Below, in pieces: positions 47,315-56,128 of a DNA stretch of 64,000 nucleotides. Source of the stretch: Boseongicola aestuarii (GTDB lineage: Bacteria; Pseudomonadota; Alphaproteobacteria; Rhodobacterales; Rhodobacteraceae); NCBI RefSeq assembly GCF_900184815.1, contig NZ_FXXQ01000004.1:184214-248213 (forward strand), written 5' to 3'. Numbering within the stretch: position 1 is the first letter of the stretch; each line of letters begins with the position of its first letter. The translations under genes and the position numbers were made by a program. Under the pieces are notes generated by a model. It was not told where the DNA came from, ran no database searches, and saw only the letters and a list, made by a program, of their open reading frames with translations.

Positions 47315-48040
47315 ATGCTGAAACTGCTGACTGTCATCCTAGTGTTGGTAGCCTCAAGTGCATCGGCCCAAACCAAAGAGATCACGCTATCTGCTCCCGA
47401 TGAATTGGTAGCGGACGGTTTCCTGAAGTATATTTTGCCTAGGTTTTCGCTGAAGACCGGAGTTCGCATTAACTTGAGCTCATCTCCTGCTGAGTTGGAG
47501 ATCGGCGAAAGCGGTACGCCGGTGTTTCGGCGAGAGGACAAGGTCTACTTTGTCAGCAAAGTTGATGGTCCACACGCGGATACGTTCTTGAATTGGATGG
47601 CGTCCGACATAGGCAAGAGAACGATCGACGGTTTTAAGCCAGAAGGTGGACCCATCTACAGCAGTGACGTGGGCGTTCAGACTGAAGAGGAAGAAGTGGT
47701 TTTGACGGGCGACATAAAATTGGGCGCCGAAGTCAGCTTGGGAAAGTGCGGACGATGCCATGTGGTAAGCGATGAGAACCGTATGGATGCGATCGGCTCC
47801 ACGCCATCCTTTGCACTTATGCGTAATTTTGCAGATTGGCAGGAACGGTTTCAGGCCTTTTACGTTTTGAAGCCGCATGGGGCGTTTACACAAGTAAAGG
47901 ATGTAACAGCGCCATTTCCGGAACATCTTCCGTCTCCCATTGCGCCAATTGAAGTGACGTTAGATGAGATTGATGCGATCACAGCGTTTGTAGGCTCTAT
48001 TGAGGCCGCAGATTTAGGGGCGCCGCTCAATACGAAGTAA
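47315..48040 (+). CDS. mini solute-binding domain fused to cytochrome c
   Basis: 241 residues with a signal peptide (MLKLLTVILVLVASSASA). The next part (about 20-115) resembles the two ends of a TupA-like tungstate-binding protein joined without the middle: ITLSAPDELVADGFLKYILPRFSLKTGVRINLSS, then DTFLNWMASDIGKRTIDGFKPEGGPIY. The C-terminal part is a c-type cytochrome with CGRCH at about 145-149. It is periplasmic. The role is unknown; it could pass electrons from formate dehydrogenase. It converges on the multi-ferredoxin gene. Confidence 0.7.
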   Translation: MLKLLTVILVLVASSASAQTKEITLSAPDELVADGFLKYILPRFSLKTGVRINLSSSPAELEIGESGTPVFRREDKVYFVSKVDGPHADTFLNWMASDIGKRTIDGFKPEGGPIYSSDVGVQTEEEEVVLTGDIKLGAEVSLGKCGRCHVVSDENRMDAIGSTPSFALMRNFADWQERFQAFYVLKPHGAFTQVKDVTAPFPEHLPSPIAPIEVTLDEIDAITAFVGSIEAADLGAPLNTK

Positions 48041-48051
48041 CGGGCTCAAGA

Positions 48052-49998
48052 TCAGTGATCTTTGCGCTTTGAAAAGTAGTCTTCCGTTGTCCGAACGCGC
48101 GGGCGCTCGCCGCCTTGGAACGGATTATCCTCCGAGTGGTACTGGGCCTGAATGCGGCAGTTGTCGCACATCTGAATGAGTTTGGCAGCCTGCGACGTTG
48201 AGAACATTGAATGAGAGCCAGCCAGCTTCTCGGTAATGCGCTCAACAGTTGATTTCACACCAAACAAGGAGCCGCATTCGATACAGGCAAAGGGTTCTTC
48301 TTCGTGCATGACACGTTGGGTGAGTGCAGCGTCCGTCAGGTCCAACTGCGGTTGCAGAGTTATGGCTTTCTCTGGACAAACGCTGACACATAATCCGCAT
48401 TGCAGGCAGGCGTCTTCCTGAAAGCGCAACTGTGGGAGGTCAACATTGTCGCCGAGAGCACCTGATGGGCACAACGAGGCGCAAGAAAGGCACAAAGTGC
48501 AAGCGTCGGTGTCAACTATCACGGCGCCATACGGCGCGCCTTCTGGGAGCTCAATAGTGTCTGAATTGGGTTGGATTGCTTTAGCTGCAAGCCTCGCTAC
48601 CTGGCGACGGTTGCCAAGTGGTAGAATAGGTTCGCAGATAACTGGGTCAATTTGAGCATCGTAAAGATGCGCGCTCAATGCGTCGGGATCAGACTCGTCA
48701 ATAATCCCAACAGAACTTTCGCCTGCGATCGCATTGGCTAGCTGACATTGAGTTTCAATTACTCCGCGTTCAGTCGTTGGCGCCATGAGGATATCGACGT
48801 GTACAAAAGCAGTTGCCAACGCGGCTAGTGCCTCTGCGTGACCGAAGCTTGAGAGCGCTGCTATTTCGATCGGGATGACGTCGGCGGGTAAACCGCGCCC
48901 GAAGCGCGCCGCTAGCGAGATCAGCTCAATGCCATGGTTGGCGTCATGCACCAGCAGACGCGCACCTGTGCCACCTGCCTTGTAGTACGCAGAAGCCATG
49001 GTTGTCAGGCGTTTGAAAACAGTCTCCACCGGAGGCGCGTCATAGGTGATGGCACCAGATGGGCACACAGCTGAACACGAGCCGCAGCCCGCGCAGACCA
49101 TGGGGTCTATTGCGACGTTCTCGCCAGCTGAAGTGATGGCGCCAGTGGGGCAGACGTTCAAGCAATTTGAGCATGCGGGTTTTTCGGCTCGACTATGCGC
49201 GCAAAGACTTTCTTCTAGCCGCACGTAAAGCGGTTTCTCAAAGGTCCCAACGAGCTGGGATGCGTCAAGGATTGCTTGAGCGACGGAGGGTTGGTGATTA
49301 GGATCAGCGCGAAGGTATCCTTCGCGTTTTTCTGGTGCGGGGACACGGGCTGGTTGCCCGCTTAAGTCCAAAACAATGTCACACTCGGAAAGAGCCATGC
49401 TCTGCGGAATGCCGAGGGTCATCTCGCCCCGACCGCCGTAATTTGGCACTTGGAAGTCTTTGATCCTAATCCTAAATCCGCCAAGTGCGCCGGAGACTTG
49501 ATCCAAATGACCGACAACGCAATCAAAGCGGCGATTCAAAGGCAATTCGTCATCGGGAGCCAAGAGCACGGTTACTGCAAGAGTTTCGCAAAGCTTGTCT
49601 GCAGCTTTAAGAGCTTCAGCGCCGCCGAAGATCAAAATGGATCCTTCCGAGCGGACATCCACGGACTTCCCGAACTTCATAGGCATCGCGGCTTCGGCGA
49701 CCAATGCTGCCATCTTGGGAGAGGGATCGCCTTCGCCCCAACCTGCGCGATCTCGAAGGTCTACGAAGCCCGAGACTTCTGCATTTAGATCTTCGGCAAG
49801 CTCTTCAAATATCCTGCGCTCTTGTTGGCAGGCGATAATTGCATCGCCTGACGAAATTTCCTTTGCGGCGTCTTCGATCTGCGAGACGCAAAGATTTGTG
49901 TAGACTCGAGAGCAAGGAAAGCCGCTGGCTTTCGAAATGGCGTTCACATCGAAGGATTGGCTGCCAAGGCAGTCGCACAAAACAAGCTTTTTCGCCAT
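48052..49998 (-). CDS. multi-ferredoxin 4Fe-4S protein of the formate dehydrogenase island
   Basis: 648 residues, no signal peptide, so cytoplasmic. Two pairs of ferredoxin motifs: CSNCLNVCPTGA plus CAGCGSCSAVCPSGA (about 275-320) and CTLCLSCASLCPSGA plus CLQCGLCVSVCPEKA (about 500-550). These give up to four 4Fe-4S clusters. Further Cys occur near the start (LCDCLGSQ) and end (CIECGS, CDNC). No FAD motif is seen, so it is not a complete HdrA. It is divergent from the DUF3305 operon. Likely an electron donor for maturation or a cofactor-handling protein. Confidence 0.8.
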   Translation of the reverse strand: MAKKLVLCDCLGSQSFDVNAISKASGFPCSRVYTNLCVSQIEDAAKEISSGDAIIACQQERRIFEELAEDLNAEVSGFVDLRDRAGWGEGDPSPKMAALVAEAAMPMKFGKSVDVRSEGSILIFGGAEALKAADKLCETLAVTVLLAPDDELPLNRRFDCVVGHLDQVSGALGGFRIRIKDFQVPNYGGRGEMTLGIPQSMALSECDIVLDLSGQPARVPAPEKREGYLRADPNHQPSVAQAILDASQLVGTFEKPLYVRLEESLCAHSRAEKPACSNCLNVCPTGAITSAGENVAIDPMVCAGCGSCSAVCPSGAITYDAPPVETVFKRLTTMASAYYKAGGTGARLLVHDANHGIELISLAARFGRGLPADVIPIEIAALSSFGHAEALAALATAFVHVDILMAPTTERGVIETQCQLANAIAGESSVGIIDESDPDALSAHLYDAQIDPVICEPILPLGNRRQVARLAAKAIQPNSDTIELPEGAPYGAVIVDTDACTLCLSCASLCPSGALGDNVDLPQLRFQEDACLQCGLCVSVCPEKAITLQPQLDLTDAALTQRVMHEEEPFACIECGSLFGVKSTVERITEKLAGSHSMFSTSQAAKLIQMCDNCRIQAQYHSEDNPFQGGERPRVRTTEDYFSKRKDH

Positions 49999-50316
49999 TC
50001 AGATTTCCTTTGTTGTGCTCTCGGAAGGGTTTCGCGAGAGACAAGTTAGACGCGATTCGTCGCTACGGTAAACACTTATCCCTCGCGGATTTCTTGAGGT
50101 TACTTGTTTCTGCGACTGCAAAGAACCCATCGCGTGATATCGTTTTCAATCAATTCCTTTGCGATAGAGCCATGTCCCGTTGGGTATTCGTTAACCGAGT
50201 AGAATGCCGCGTCGCGGCACATCTTTTTTTTGTGCTTTCTTCGCCAGAAACTCCTTTGTGAAGAAGGAGTTTTCCTCCAAACTAAGAGCAGTGAGAGCGA
50301 GCGCTTCGGAGGTATC
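49999..50316. promoter_or_regulatory. divergent leader region of the formate dehydrogenase operon
   Basis: 318 bases without a gene. It must carry the promoters of the multi-ferredoxin gene (leftward) and the DUF3305-DUF3306-torD-fdh operon (rightward). A small hairpin followed by eight T (50205-50231) could be a leader terminator. I could not assign -35/-10 boxes with confidence. Confidence 0.5.
50205..50231 (+). terminator. possible leader terminator/attenuator ahead of DUF3305
   Basis: Six-bp stem TGCCGC / GCGGCA around GTC, then CATC and a run of eight T. The stem is short for a strong terminator. Its place about 85 bases before the first gene of the operon suggests attenuation. Confidence 0.4.
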
Positions 50317-50877
50317 TTGACTGCAAAAGACCAGAAATCGATTTCACTACCTTTGGGCATCGTTGTCCGCAGGGCGCCTGGAGTTACGCGCTGGGCGAAG
50401 CAAGTGTGGAAAGCGGTTGGTGTTTTGCCCGGTGCTGCAGAGGCGGTTTGGAAGGAACTTCGCCGCGAAGGTGAAGTGGTGGAATACCACGCCGCGACAT
50501 TGCCATTGGTGCTCTATCGAACAGACACAGAGGCCTACCTGTCCGGGCTTTCGACCAAAGTTCCTTCGATTTATGTCGTCATGCGCGAGACCGACGACGA
50601 CAGTCCTTTGGAGATGGTTCTAGCTACAGCATCCCCGTACGAGGCACAGGACTATGCTGATACCGGCGAAGAGCTGGTTGAAAAAGTCCCGATGCCGGAA
50701 GGTCTGGTGGCTTACATTCGCGACTATGTTGAGCTTCACCATGAAGAAGAAATCTTTGTGAAGCGGCGTAGGAAAAACGCGCGTGTCGATTTGAAACAGG
50801 ATGGGATTGGCGACGCCCGAATTCGTCAGGTTGCGGATGTGTATCGTGCGCCGCGGAGATCGGAGACAATTCATTGA
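50317..50877 (+). CDS. DUF3305 protein
   Basis: 186 residues from a TTG at 50317 that has GGAGG four bases upstream; no ATG or GTG fits. The family core is PLGIVVRRAPGVTRWAKQVWKAVGVLPGA and YLSGLSTKVPSIYVVMR. DUF3305 genes are found with DUF3306 and formate dehydrogenase genes; function unknown. The stop overlaps the TTG start of DUF3306. Confidence 0.85.
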   Translation: MTAKDQKSISLPLGIVVRRAPGVTRWAKQVWKAVGVLPGAAEAVWKELRREGEVVEYHAATLPLVLYRTDTEAYLSGLSTKVPSIYVVMRETDDDSPLEMVLATASPYEAQDYADTGEELVEKVPMPEGLVAYIRDYVELHHEEEIFVKRRRKNARVDLKQDGIGDARIRQVADVYRAPRRSETIH

Positions 50878-51476
50878 GCGGTGAGCAAAATTTCTGGTCC
50901 CGCCGAAAAGCGGGCGTTTTGGCCGAAGCTGAGGCTGAGAAGGCAGCGATTGAAGCTCAGTCTCTTGCCGATGAGCATGCCGTTCTCGAAGAAAAAAGCG
51001 ACGAAGAGATTTTGACCGAGCTGAATCTTCCAGAGCCTGAAAGCCTGAAGATGGGTGATGATTTTTCGGTGTTTATGACGAGAGCTGTTCCTGACCGACT
51101 GCGGCGTCGGGCGCTTCGCGTTCTTTGGCGTTCGAACCCGACTTTGGCAAATGTCGACATGCTTGTAGACTACGGCGAGGACTTTACCGACGCTGCGCTT
51201 GTCGTTGAAAATATGCAAACCGCGTATCAGGTCGGCAAAGGTATGTTGAAGCATATTCAGGAAATGGCGCGTCAGGCTGAGGAGCTTGAGAATCCAAGCG
51301 AAATCGAGCCAGAGGTAGAGGACGATGACCTTCAAGAACTTGAAGAACGCGAACTTCAGCCGGAGCCAGAAGAGATATCCGAAGAGAAAGTGTTGGTTGC
51401 GGAGTCCTATGAGCCTGAGGAGCTGATCGCTCCATCTCCGCGCCGAATGAAATTCAGAGTTGAGGAAATGTCGTGA
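50874..51476 (+). CDS. DUF3306 protein
   Basis: 200 residues with TTG start inside the DUF3305 stop (TTGA). The N-terminus (EQNFWSRRKAGVLAEAEAE) carries the FWSRRK motif of the family. The middle has a conserved RALRVLWRSNPTLANVDMLVDYGEDFTDA, and the C-terminus is a long acidic, low-complexity tail before a basic end. Probably cytoplasmic. The function is unknown; context suggests formate dehydrogenase assembly. Confidence 0.85.
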   Translation: MSGEQNFWSRRKAGVLAEAEAEKAAIEAQSLADEHAVLEEKSDEEILTELNLPEPESLKMGDDFSVFMTRAVPDRLRRRALRVLWRSNPTLANVDMLVDYGEDFTDAALVVENMQTAYQVGKGMLKHIQEMARQAEELENPSEIEPEVEDDDLQELEERELQPEPEEISEEKVLVAESYEPEELIAPSPRRMKFRVEEMS

Positions 51477-52078
51477 GCGCCGTCGAAGATATCCAGATTG
51501 TGTCGGAAGACCGTTTACGGGCCGACTTGTACAATTTTCTCGGGCTCATGTTGGCTGGGCCTCCTGATCAGTTGCTTTTGGATCAGTGCGTGAATTTGTC
51601 TGGTGATGAGAGCGAGTTGGGCAAGGCAATCTCTGGTTTGTCACGAGTCGCCAAGGCCTCAAAACCCAAAAAGGTTGAAAGTGAGTTCAATGCGCTATTC
51701 GTCGGGCTGGGACGGGGAGAACTGCTGCCTTATGCAAGTTACTATTTGACGGGCTTCCTGAATGAGAAGCCTCTGGCGAGTTTGCGTAATGACATGGCTG
51801 TTCGCACGATGACCCGCGCTCCTAATGTTTACGAACCAGAAGACAACATCGCGTCCCTCATGGAAATGATGGCCGGAATGATTGTCGGTCGTTTTGGGAC
51901 GACTGCTGATCTCGAAGACCAGAAGCTCTTTTTCAACAAACATATCGCACCTTGGGCCGGGCACTTTTTTTCGGATCTGGAGGCCGCAAAAAACTCGGTC
52001 GTTTACGCGTGTGTGGGAAATATTGGGCGCGTATTTATGGAGATTGAGCGCGAAGCGTTCAGAATGTCCGCAGGGTAG
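51473..52078 (+). CDS. TorD-family molecular chaperone
   Basis: 201 residues, all-helical TorD/DmsD/NarJ type. The conserved segment ESEFNALFVGLGRGELLPYASYYLTGFLNEKPLASLRNDM holds the family F..LF.G.G.G...PY.S.Y pattern. HIAPWAGHFF later matches the H..PW...F motif. It should bind the Tat signal of FdhA and help load the molybdenum or tungsten cofactor before export. GTG start overlaps the DUF3306 stop. Confidence 0.9.
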   Translation: MSAVEDIQIVSEDRLRADLYNFLGLMLAGPPDQLLLDQCVNLSGDESELGKAISGLSRVAKASKPKKVESEFNALFVGLGRGELLPYASYYLTGFLNEKPLASLRNDMAVRTMTRAPNVYEPEDNIASLMEMMAGMIVGRFGTTADLEDQKLFFNKHIAPWAGHFFSDLEAAKNSVVYACVGNIGRVFMEIEREAFRMSAG

Positions 52079-52136
52079 CTCCTTGCGACAGAACCGGCGA
52101 GGATGCTCGCCATACACTAGGGAGGGAGACATCCCC

Positions 52137-52325
52137 ATGACGAAGAAAAACGAAGGCACAAGCCGCCGGGATTTTCTTAAACTGGCCGGAACGACCGCAC
52201 CAGTTGCAGCGGCAGCGTTAGCCGCGGGCGCAACTGATGCTGAAGCCCAGCCCGTTGATCCAGCCTCTAACAAGATGCAGGACACCGCGCACACACGCGC
52301 TTACTTGGACAGCACCCGCTTTTAG
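52137..52325 (+). CDS. small Tat-signal protein of the formate dehydrogenase locus
   Basis: 62 residues. GTSRRDFLKLAGTTAPVAAAALAAG is a complete twin-arginine signal; only about 25 residues would remain after cleavage. Such formate-dehydrogenase-region Tat peptides (TIGR02811-like) stand before fdhA in many genomes. AGGGAGGG precedes the ATG. Function unknown; it may occupy the Tat chaperone or be a small periplasmic subunit. Confidence 0.85.
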   Translation: MTKKNEGTSRRDFLKLAGTTAPVAAAALAAGATDAEAQPVDPASNKMQDTAHTRAYLDSTRF

Positions 52326-52428
52326 GATGCCGTTATCACGCCTGAAGCGACTGGTTGCGTGACGCCCGACTGCTGATGGAAATTCGAAGACCTGCAAGCC
52401 CGGATGGGCAAGCAAGGGAGGGACTAAA

Positions 52429-55400
52429 ATGCTTAGGAAAAAGACCAACGGGGTTGCGAGACGCTCCCAGCGGACTGGTATCCTGTCTGACGTCGCAGAG
52501 AAATCTGTGGATCGCCGCGCGTTTTTGCGCGGATCCGGTTTGGCCATTGGTGGCCTTGCCGCAATTTCGGCGACGGGTGGCTTTGTCACTCAGGCGTCGG
52601 CTCAATCAGCGGCGAACAATGCGGTTGAAACAGTAAAATCTGTATGCACGCACTGCTCGGTCGGCTGTACCGTTGTTGCAGAGGTGACGAATGGTGTCTG
52701 GACGGGGCAGGAACCCGGCTGGGACAGCCCGTTCAATCTCGGCGCTCACTGCGCTAAAGGCGCAGCGGTTCGCGAGCACGCTCATGGCGAGCGGCGGCTG
52801 AAGTATCCGATGAAAAAAGAAGGCGGCGAATGGAAGCGCATCAGCTGGGAGCAAGCAATCGACGAGATTGGCGACGGCATGATGAACATTCGCGAAGAAA
52901 GTGGACCAGATAGTGTCTACTGGCTTGGGTCCGCGAAACACAACAATGAACAGGCCTATCTGTTCCGCAAATTTGCAGCTTACTGGGGGACCAATAACGT
53001 CGACCACCAAGCTCGGATTTGTCACTCGACAACGGTTGCCGGTGTAGCAAACACATGGGGCTACGGCGCCATGACCAACAGCTACAACGACATTCACAAT
53101 TCCAGAGCAATCTTCATAATCGGGGGTAACCCCGCTGAGGCGCATCCTGTTTCGCTTTTGCACGTTCTTCGCGCAAAAGAGCAAAACAATGCTCCATTGA
53201 TTGTTTGTGACCCACGGTTCACGCGCACAGCTGCACACGCAGACGAATATGTTCGCTTCCGTCCGGGCACAGACGTTGCTCTGATCTGGGGTATTCTCTG
53301 GCATATCTTTGATAATGACTGGGAAGACAAAGAGTTCATCCGCACAAGGGTGTGGGGCATGGACCAGATCAAGGAAGAAGTCGCGAAGTGGAATCCTGAA
53401 GAAGTAGAGCGTGTCACCGGCACACCTGGTTCGCAGTTGCGTCGCGTTGCTCGTACAATGGTGAACAACCGCCCTGGCACAGTGATCTGGTGCATGGGTG
53501 GTACTCAGCACACCAACGGCAACAACAACACGCGCGCTTACTGCATTTTGCAGCTTGCTCTTGGAAACATGGGTACATCTGGAGGCGGTACAAACATCTT
53601 CCGCGGTCATGACAACGTGCAAGGTGCGACTGACCTTGGTGTTCTTTCGCACACGCTGCCTGGCTACTATGGTCTGTCGGCTGGTGCATGGGCACACTGG
53701 GCCCGTGTCTGGGAAGAAGACGCTGACTGGCTCAAGGGTCAGTTTGCCGTGGTCAAGGATGCAGACGGCAAGGACAAGTCGCTTCAAAATCTCACCGGGA
53801 TTCCGGTGTCACGCTGGATCGATGGTGTCCTTGAGGACCCAGAGAACATGGACAACCCGAACAAGGTTCGTGCGATGGTTCTTTGGGGGCACGCGCCAAA
53901 CTCTCAGACCCGTATGAAGGAGATGAAAACCGCGATGGAGCAGCTCGATATGCTCGTTGTGGTTGACCCATATCCAACAGTTTCGGCGGTGCTACATGAC
54001 AGAACAGACGGTGTTTACCTTCTGCCTGCATGTACACAGTTCGAAACACGCGGCTCTGTCACTGCATCAAACCGGTCGTTTCAGTGGCGCGACAAGGTGG
54101 TTGATCCACTCTTCGAGAGTCTGCCCGACGAGGTTATCATGGCCAAGTTCGCCAACAAGTTTGGCTGGGCGGACCGACTCTTCCGGAACATCGAAATGGA
54201 AGATGAAGAGACACCGAATGTTGAAAGCATCACGCACGAGTTCAATCGCGGAATGTGGACAATCGGATACACGGGTCAAAGTCCGGATCGGATCAAGAAG
54301 CACATGGCAAATCAGCACACGTTCGACAGAACGACGCTGCGCGCCAATGGCGGTCCAGCCGACGGCGATTACTATGGTCTGCCATGGCCAAGCTGGGGCA
54401 CGGCCGAAATGAACCACCCCGGTACGCCAAACCTCTATGACATGTCTAAGCGTGTTTCCGAGGGAGGTCTGACGTTCCGCGCTCGATTCGGTGTTGAGCG
54501 GGATGGTGAAAACCTATTGGCCGAAGGTGTTGCGAGCTTGGATTCCGATATTCAGGACGGTTATCCTGAATTCACGATGGCAATGCTTCACGATCTTGGC
54601 TGGGACAAGGAACTGACCAAGGCCGAATGGGCTGCAATACAGGCAATTGCTGCGGGCGAGTATGTAGCGGAAGACCATCCGTTGATCGATATTGCCAATG
54701 CCAACCTTGAAGATGGCGAAACACCGGATGCCATCGAGGCGATCTGGTCATCTTCAGGCGAAGCGATCGGTAAGATCAACTGGAAGACGGACCTTTCAGG
54801 AGGCATCCAGAGGGTGGCGATTGCACATGAGATGGCTCCATTCGGAAACGCCAAAGCGCGTGCGGTGGTCTGGACATTCCCAGATCCAATTCCGGTACAC
54901 CGGGAGCCGCTTTACACCAACCGTCGCGATCTTGTGGCGGACTACCCAACTTACGAGGATCGGAAGTTCTATCGACTCCCGACCATGTATGCTTCGATCC
55001 AGAAACAGGATTTCTCGAAGGAGTATCCGATGATCCTAACTTCGGGTCGTCTGGTCGAGTATGAGGGTGGTGGCGATGAGAGCCGTTCAAACCCATGGTT
55101 GGCGGAACTCCAGCAGGACATGTTTGTTGAGATAAACACTCGTGATGCCAATAACCTTGGTATCCGTGACGGCACACAAGTCTGGGTGGAGGGCCCTGAG
55201 GGCGCCAAGGTCAAAGTCATGGCCATGGTTACCGAAAGGGTCGGAGAGGGCGTGGCGTTTATGCCGTTCCACTTTGGCGGCCACTTTGAGGGTGCGGACC
55301 TGCGGGATAAATACCCCGACGGTGCGGATCCCTATGTGCTTGGTGAGAGTACCAACACAGCTCAGACCTATGGCTACGATTCAGTGACCCAGATGCAAGA

Positions 55401-55437
55401 GACCAAGGCCACTCTTTGCAAAATCTGGACAGCATAA
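52429..55437 (+). CDS. fdhA: formate dehydrogenase catalytic subunit FdhA
   Basis: 1002-residue molybdopterin oxidoreductase that oxidises formate to CO2. Tat signal at 29-54 (DRRAFLRGSG) places it in the periplasm. The N-terminal 4Fe-4S cluster is bound by C73, C76, C80 and C108. The metal ligand is Cys198 (ARICHS), encoded by TGT, so this is a Cys rather than a selenocysteine enzyme. The C-terminal molybdopterin-binding domain contains EYEGGGDESRSNPWLAE. AGGGAGGG lies before the ATG. Mo or W cannot be decided from sequence; the tungstate-type transporter nearby hints at W. Confidence 0.95.
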   Translation: MLRKKTNGVARRSQRTGILSDVAEKSVDRRAFLRGSGLAIGGLAAISATGGFVTQASAQSAANNAVETVKSVCTHCSVGCTVVAEVTNGVWTGQEPGWDSPFNLGAHCAKGAAVREHAHGERRLKYPMKKEGGEWKRISWEQAIDEIGDGMMNIREESGPDSVYWLGSAKHNNEQAYLFRKFAAYWGTNNVDHQARICHSTTVAGVANTWGYGAMTNSYNDIHNSRAIFIIGGNPAEAHPVSLLHVLRAKEQNNAPLIVCDPRFTRTAAHADEYVRFRPGTDVALIWGILWHIFDNDWEDKEFIRTRVWGMDQIKEEVAKWNPEEVERVTGTPGSQLRRVARTMVNNRPGTVIWCMGGTQHTNGNNNTRAYCILQLALGNMGTSGGGTNIFRGHDNVQGATDLGVLSHTLPGYYGLSAGAWAHWARVWEEDADWLKGQFAVVKDADGKDKSLQNLTGIPVSRWIDGVLEDPENMDNPNKVRAMVLWGHAPNSQTRMKEMKTAMEQLDMLVVVDPYPTVSAVLHDRTDGVYLLPACTQFETRGSVTASNRSFQWRDKVVDPLFESLPDEVIMAKFANKFGWADRLFRNIEMEDEETPNVESITHEFNRGMWTIGYTGQSPDRIKKHMANQHTFDRTTLRANGGPADGDYYGLPWPSWGTAEMNHPGTPNLYDMSKRVSEGGLTFRARFGVERDGENLLAEGVASLDSDIQDGYPEFTMAMLHDLGWDKELTKAEWAAIQAIAAGEYVAEDHPLIDIANANLEDGETPDAIEAIWSSSGEAIGKINWKTDLSGGIQRVAIAHEMAPFGNAKARAVVWTFPDPIPVHREPLYTNRRDLVADYPTYEDRKFYRLPTMYASIQKQDFSKEYPMILTSGRLVEYEGGGDESRSNPWLAELQQDMFVEINTRDANNLGIRDGTQVWVEGPEGAKVKVMAMVTERVGEGVAFMPFHFGGHFEGADLRDKYPDGADPYVLGESTNTAQTYGYDSVTQMQETKATLCKIWTA

Positions 55438-55450
55438 GGGAGAATGAGAA

Positions 55451-56044
55451 ATGGCAAGAGCTAAGTTTCTCGTAGACGCTGAACGCTGCATCGAATGCAA
55501 CGCCTGTGTCACTGCTTGTAAAAACGAGCATGAAGTGCCCTGGGGCATCAACCGCCGCAAGGTCGTCACAATCAATGACGGCTCGCCCGGTGAACGTTCG
55601 ATCTCAGTGGCTTGTATGCATTGTTCTGATGCACCGTGTATGGCGGTCTGCCCTGTGGATTGCTTTTACCAGAATGAGGAAGGGGTGGTTCTTCACTCCA
55701 AAGACCTCTGCATCGGTTGCGGATATTGCTTCTATGCGTGCCCGTTTGGTGCGCCGCAATTCCCACAGGCAGGCAACTTTGGAAGCCGCGGCAAGATGGA
55801 CAAATGTACATTCTGCGCTGGTGGCCCCGAAGAGAACCACTCCACAGCCGAGTTCGCCAAATACGGACGCAATCGGATTGCAGAGGGCAAACTGCCTATT
55901 TGCGCCGAGATGTGTGCGACTAAGGCGCTTCTCGCAGGTGACGGAGACATTGTGTCGGGCATTTATCGCGAACGCGTGGTTGCCCGTGGCTTTGGATCTG
56001 GTGCTTGGGGGTGGGGGACCGCCTACGACCAAAAAGACGGATAG
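55451..56044 (+). CDS. fdhB: formate dehydrogenase iron-sulfur subunit FdhB
   Basis: 197 residues with four groups of Cys: [40 protein letters not shown] and KCTFCAGG...[10 protein letters not shown], enough for four 4Fe-4S clusters. It carries electrons from FdhA to FdhC. There is no own signal, so it probably travels to the periplasm with FdhA by the Tat system. Unlike E. coli FdnH it has no C-terminal anchor helix. It begins 14 bases after fdhA. Confidence 0.94.
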   Translation: MARAKFLVDAERCIECNACVTACKNEHEVPWGINRRKVVTINDGSPGERSISVACMHCSDAPCMAVCPVDCFYQNEEGVVLHSKDLCIGCGYCFYACPFGAPQFPQAGNFGSRGKMDKCTFCAGGPEENHSTAEFAKYGRNRIAEGKLPICAEMCATKALLAGDGDIVSGIYRERVVARGFGSGAWGWGTAYDQKDG

Positions 56045-56067
56045 GCAGTCACTGCCCATTTGACCAG

Positions 56068-56104
56068 AAAAGGGCGATCTCTAACTAGGAGGTCGCCCTT
56101 TTTT
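56068..56104 (+). terminator. intrinsic terminator between fdhB and fdhC
   Basis: A 14-bp stem (56068-56081 with 56089-56102, one G-T pair) with loop TAACTAG and a run of six T at 56099-56104. It lies inside the operon, 25 bases before fdhC, so it may set a lower level of fdhC and later genes or separate them. Confidence 0.85.
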
Positions 56105-56128
56105 CCTAGAGAATTTTGGGGACCGGAC

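Noticed and set aside
53020..53022. Selenocysteine at the FdhA active site
   Set aside because: The codon is TGT (Cys198), not TGA, and no SECIS-like need arises.
52606..53787. Long minus-strand reading frame (about 390 codons) inside fdhA
   Set aside because: Fully antisense to the conserved catalytic subunit. The translation is unusually rich in Cys and Val with no recognisable family.
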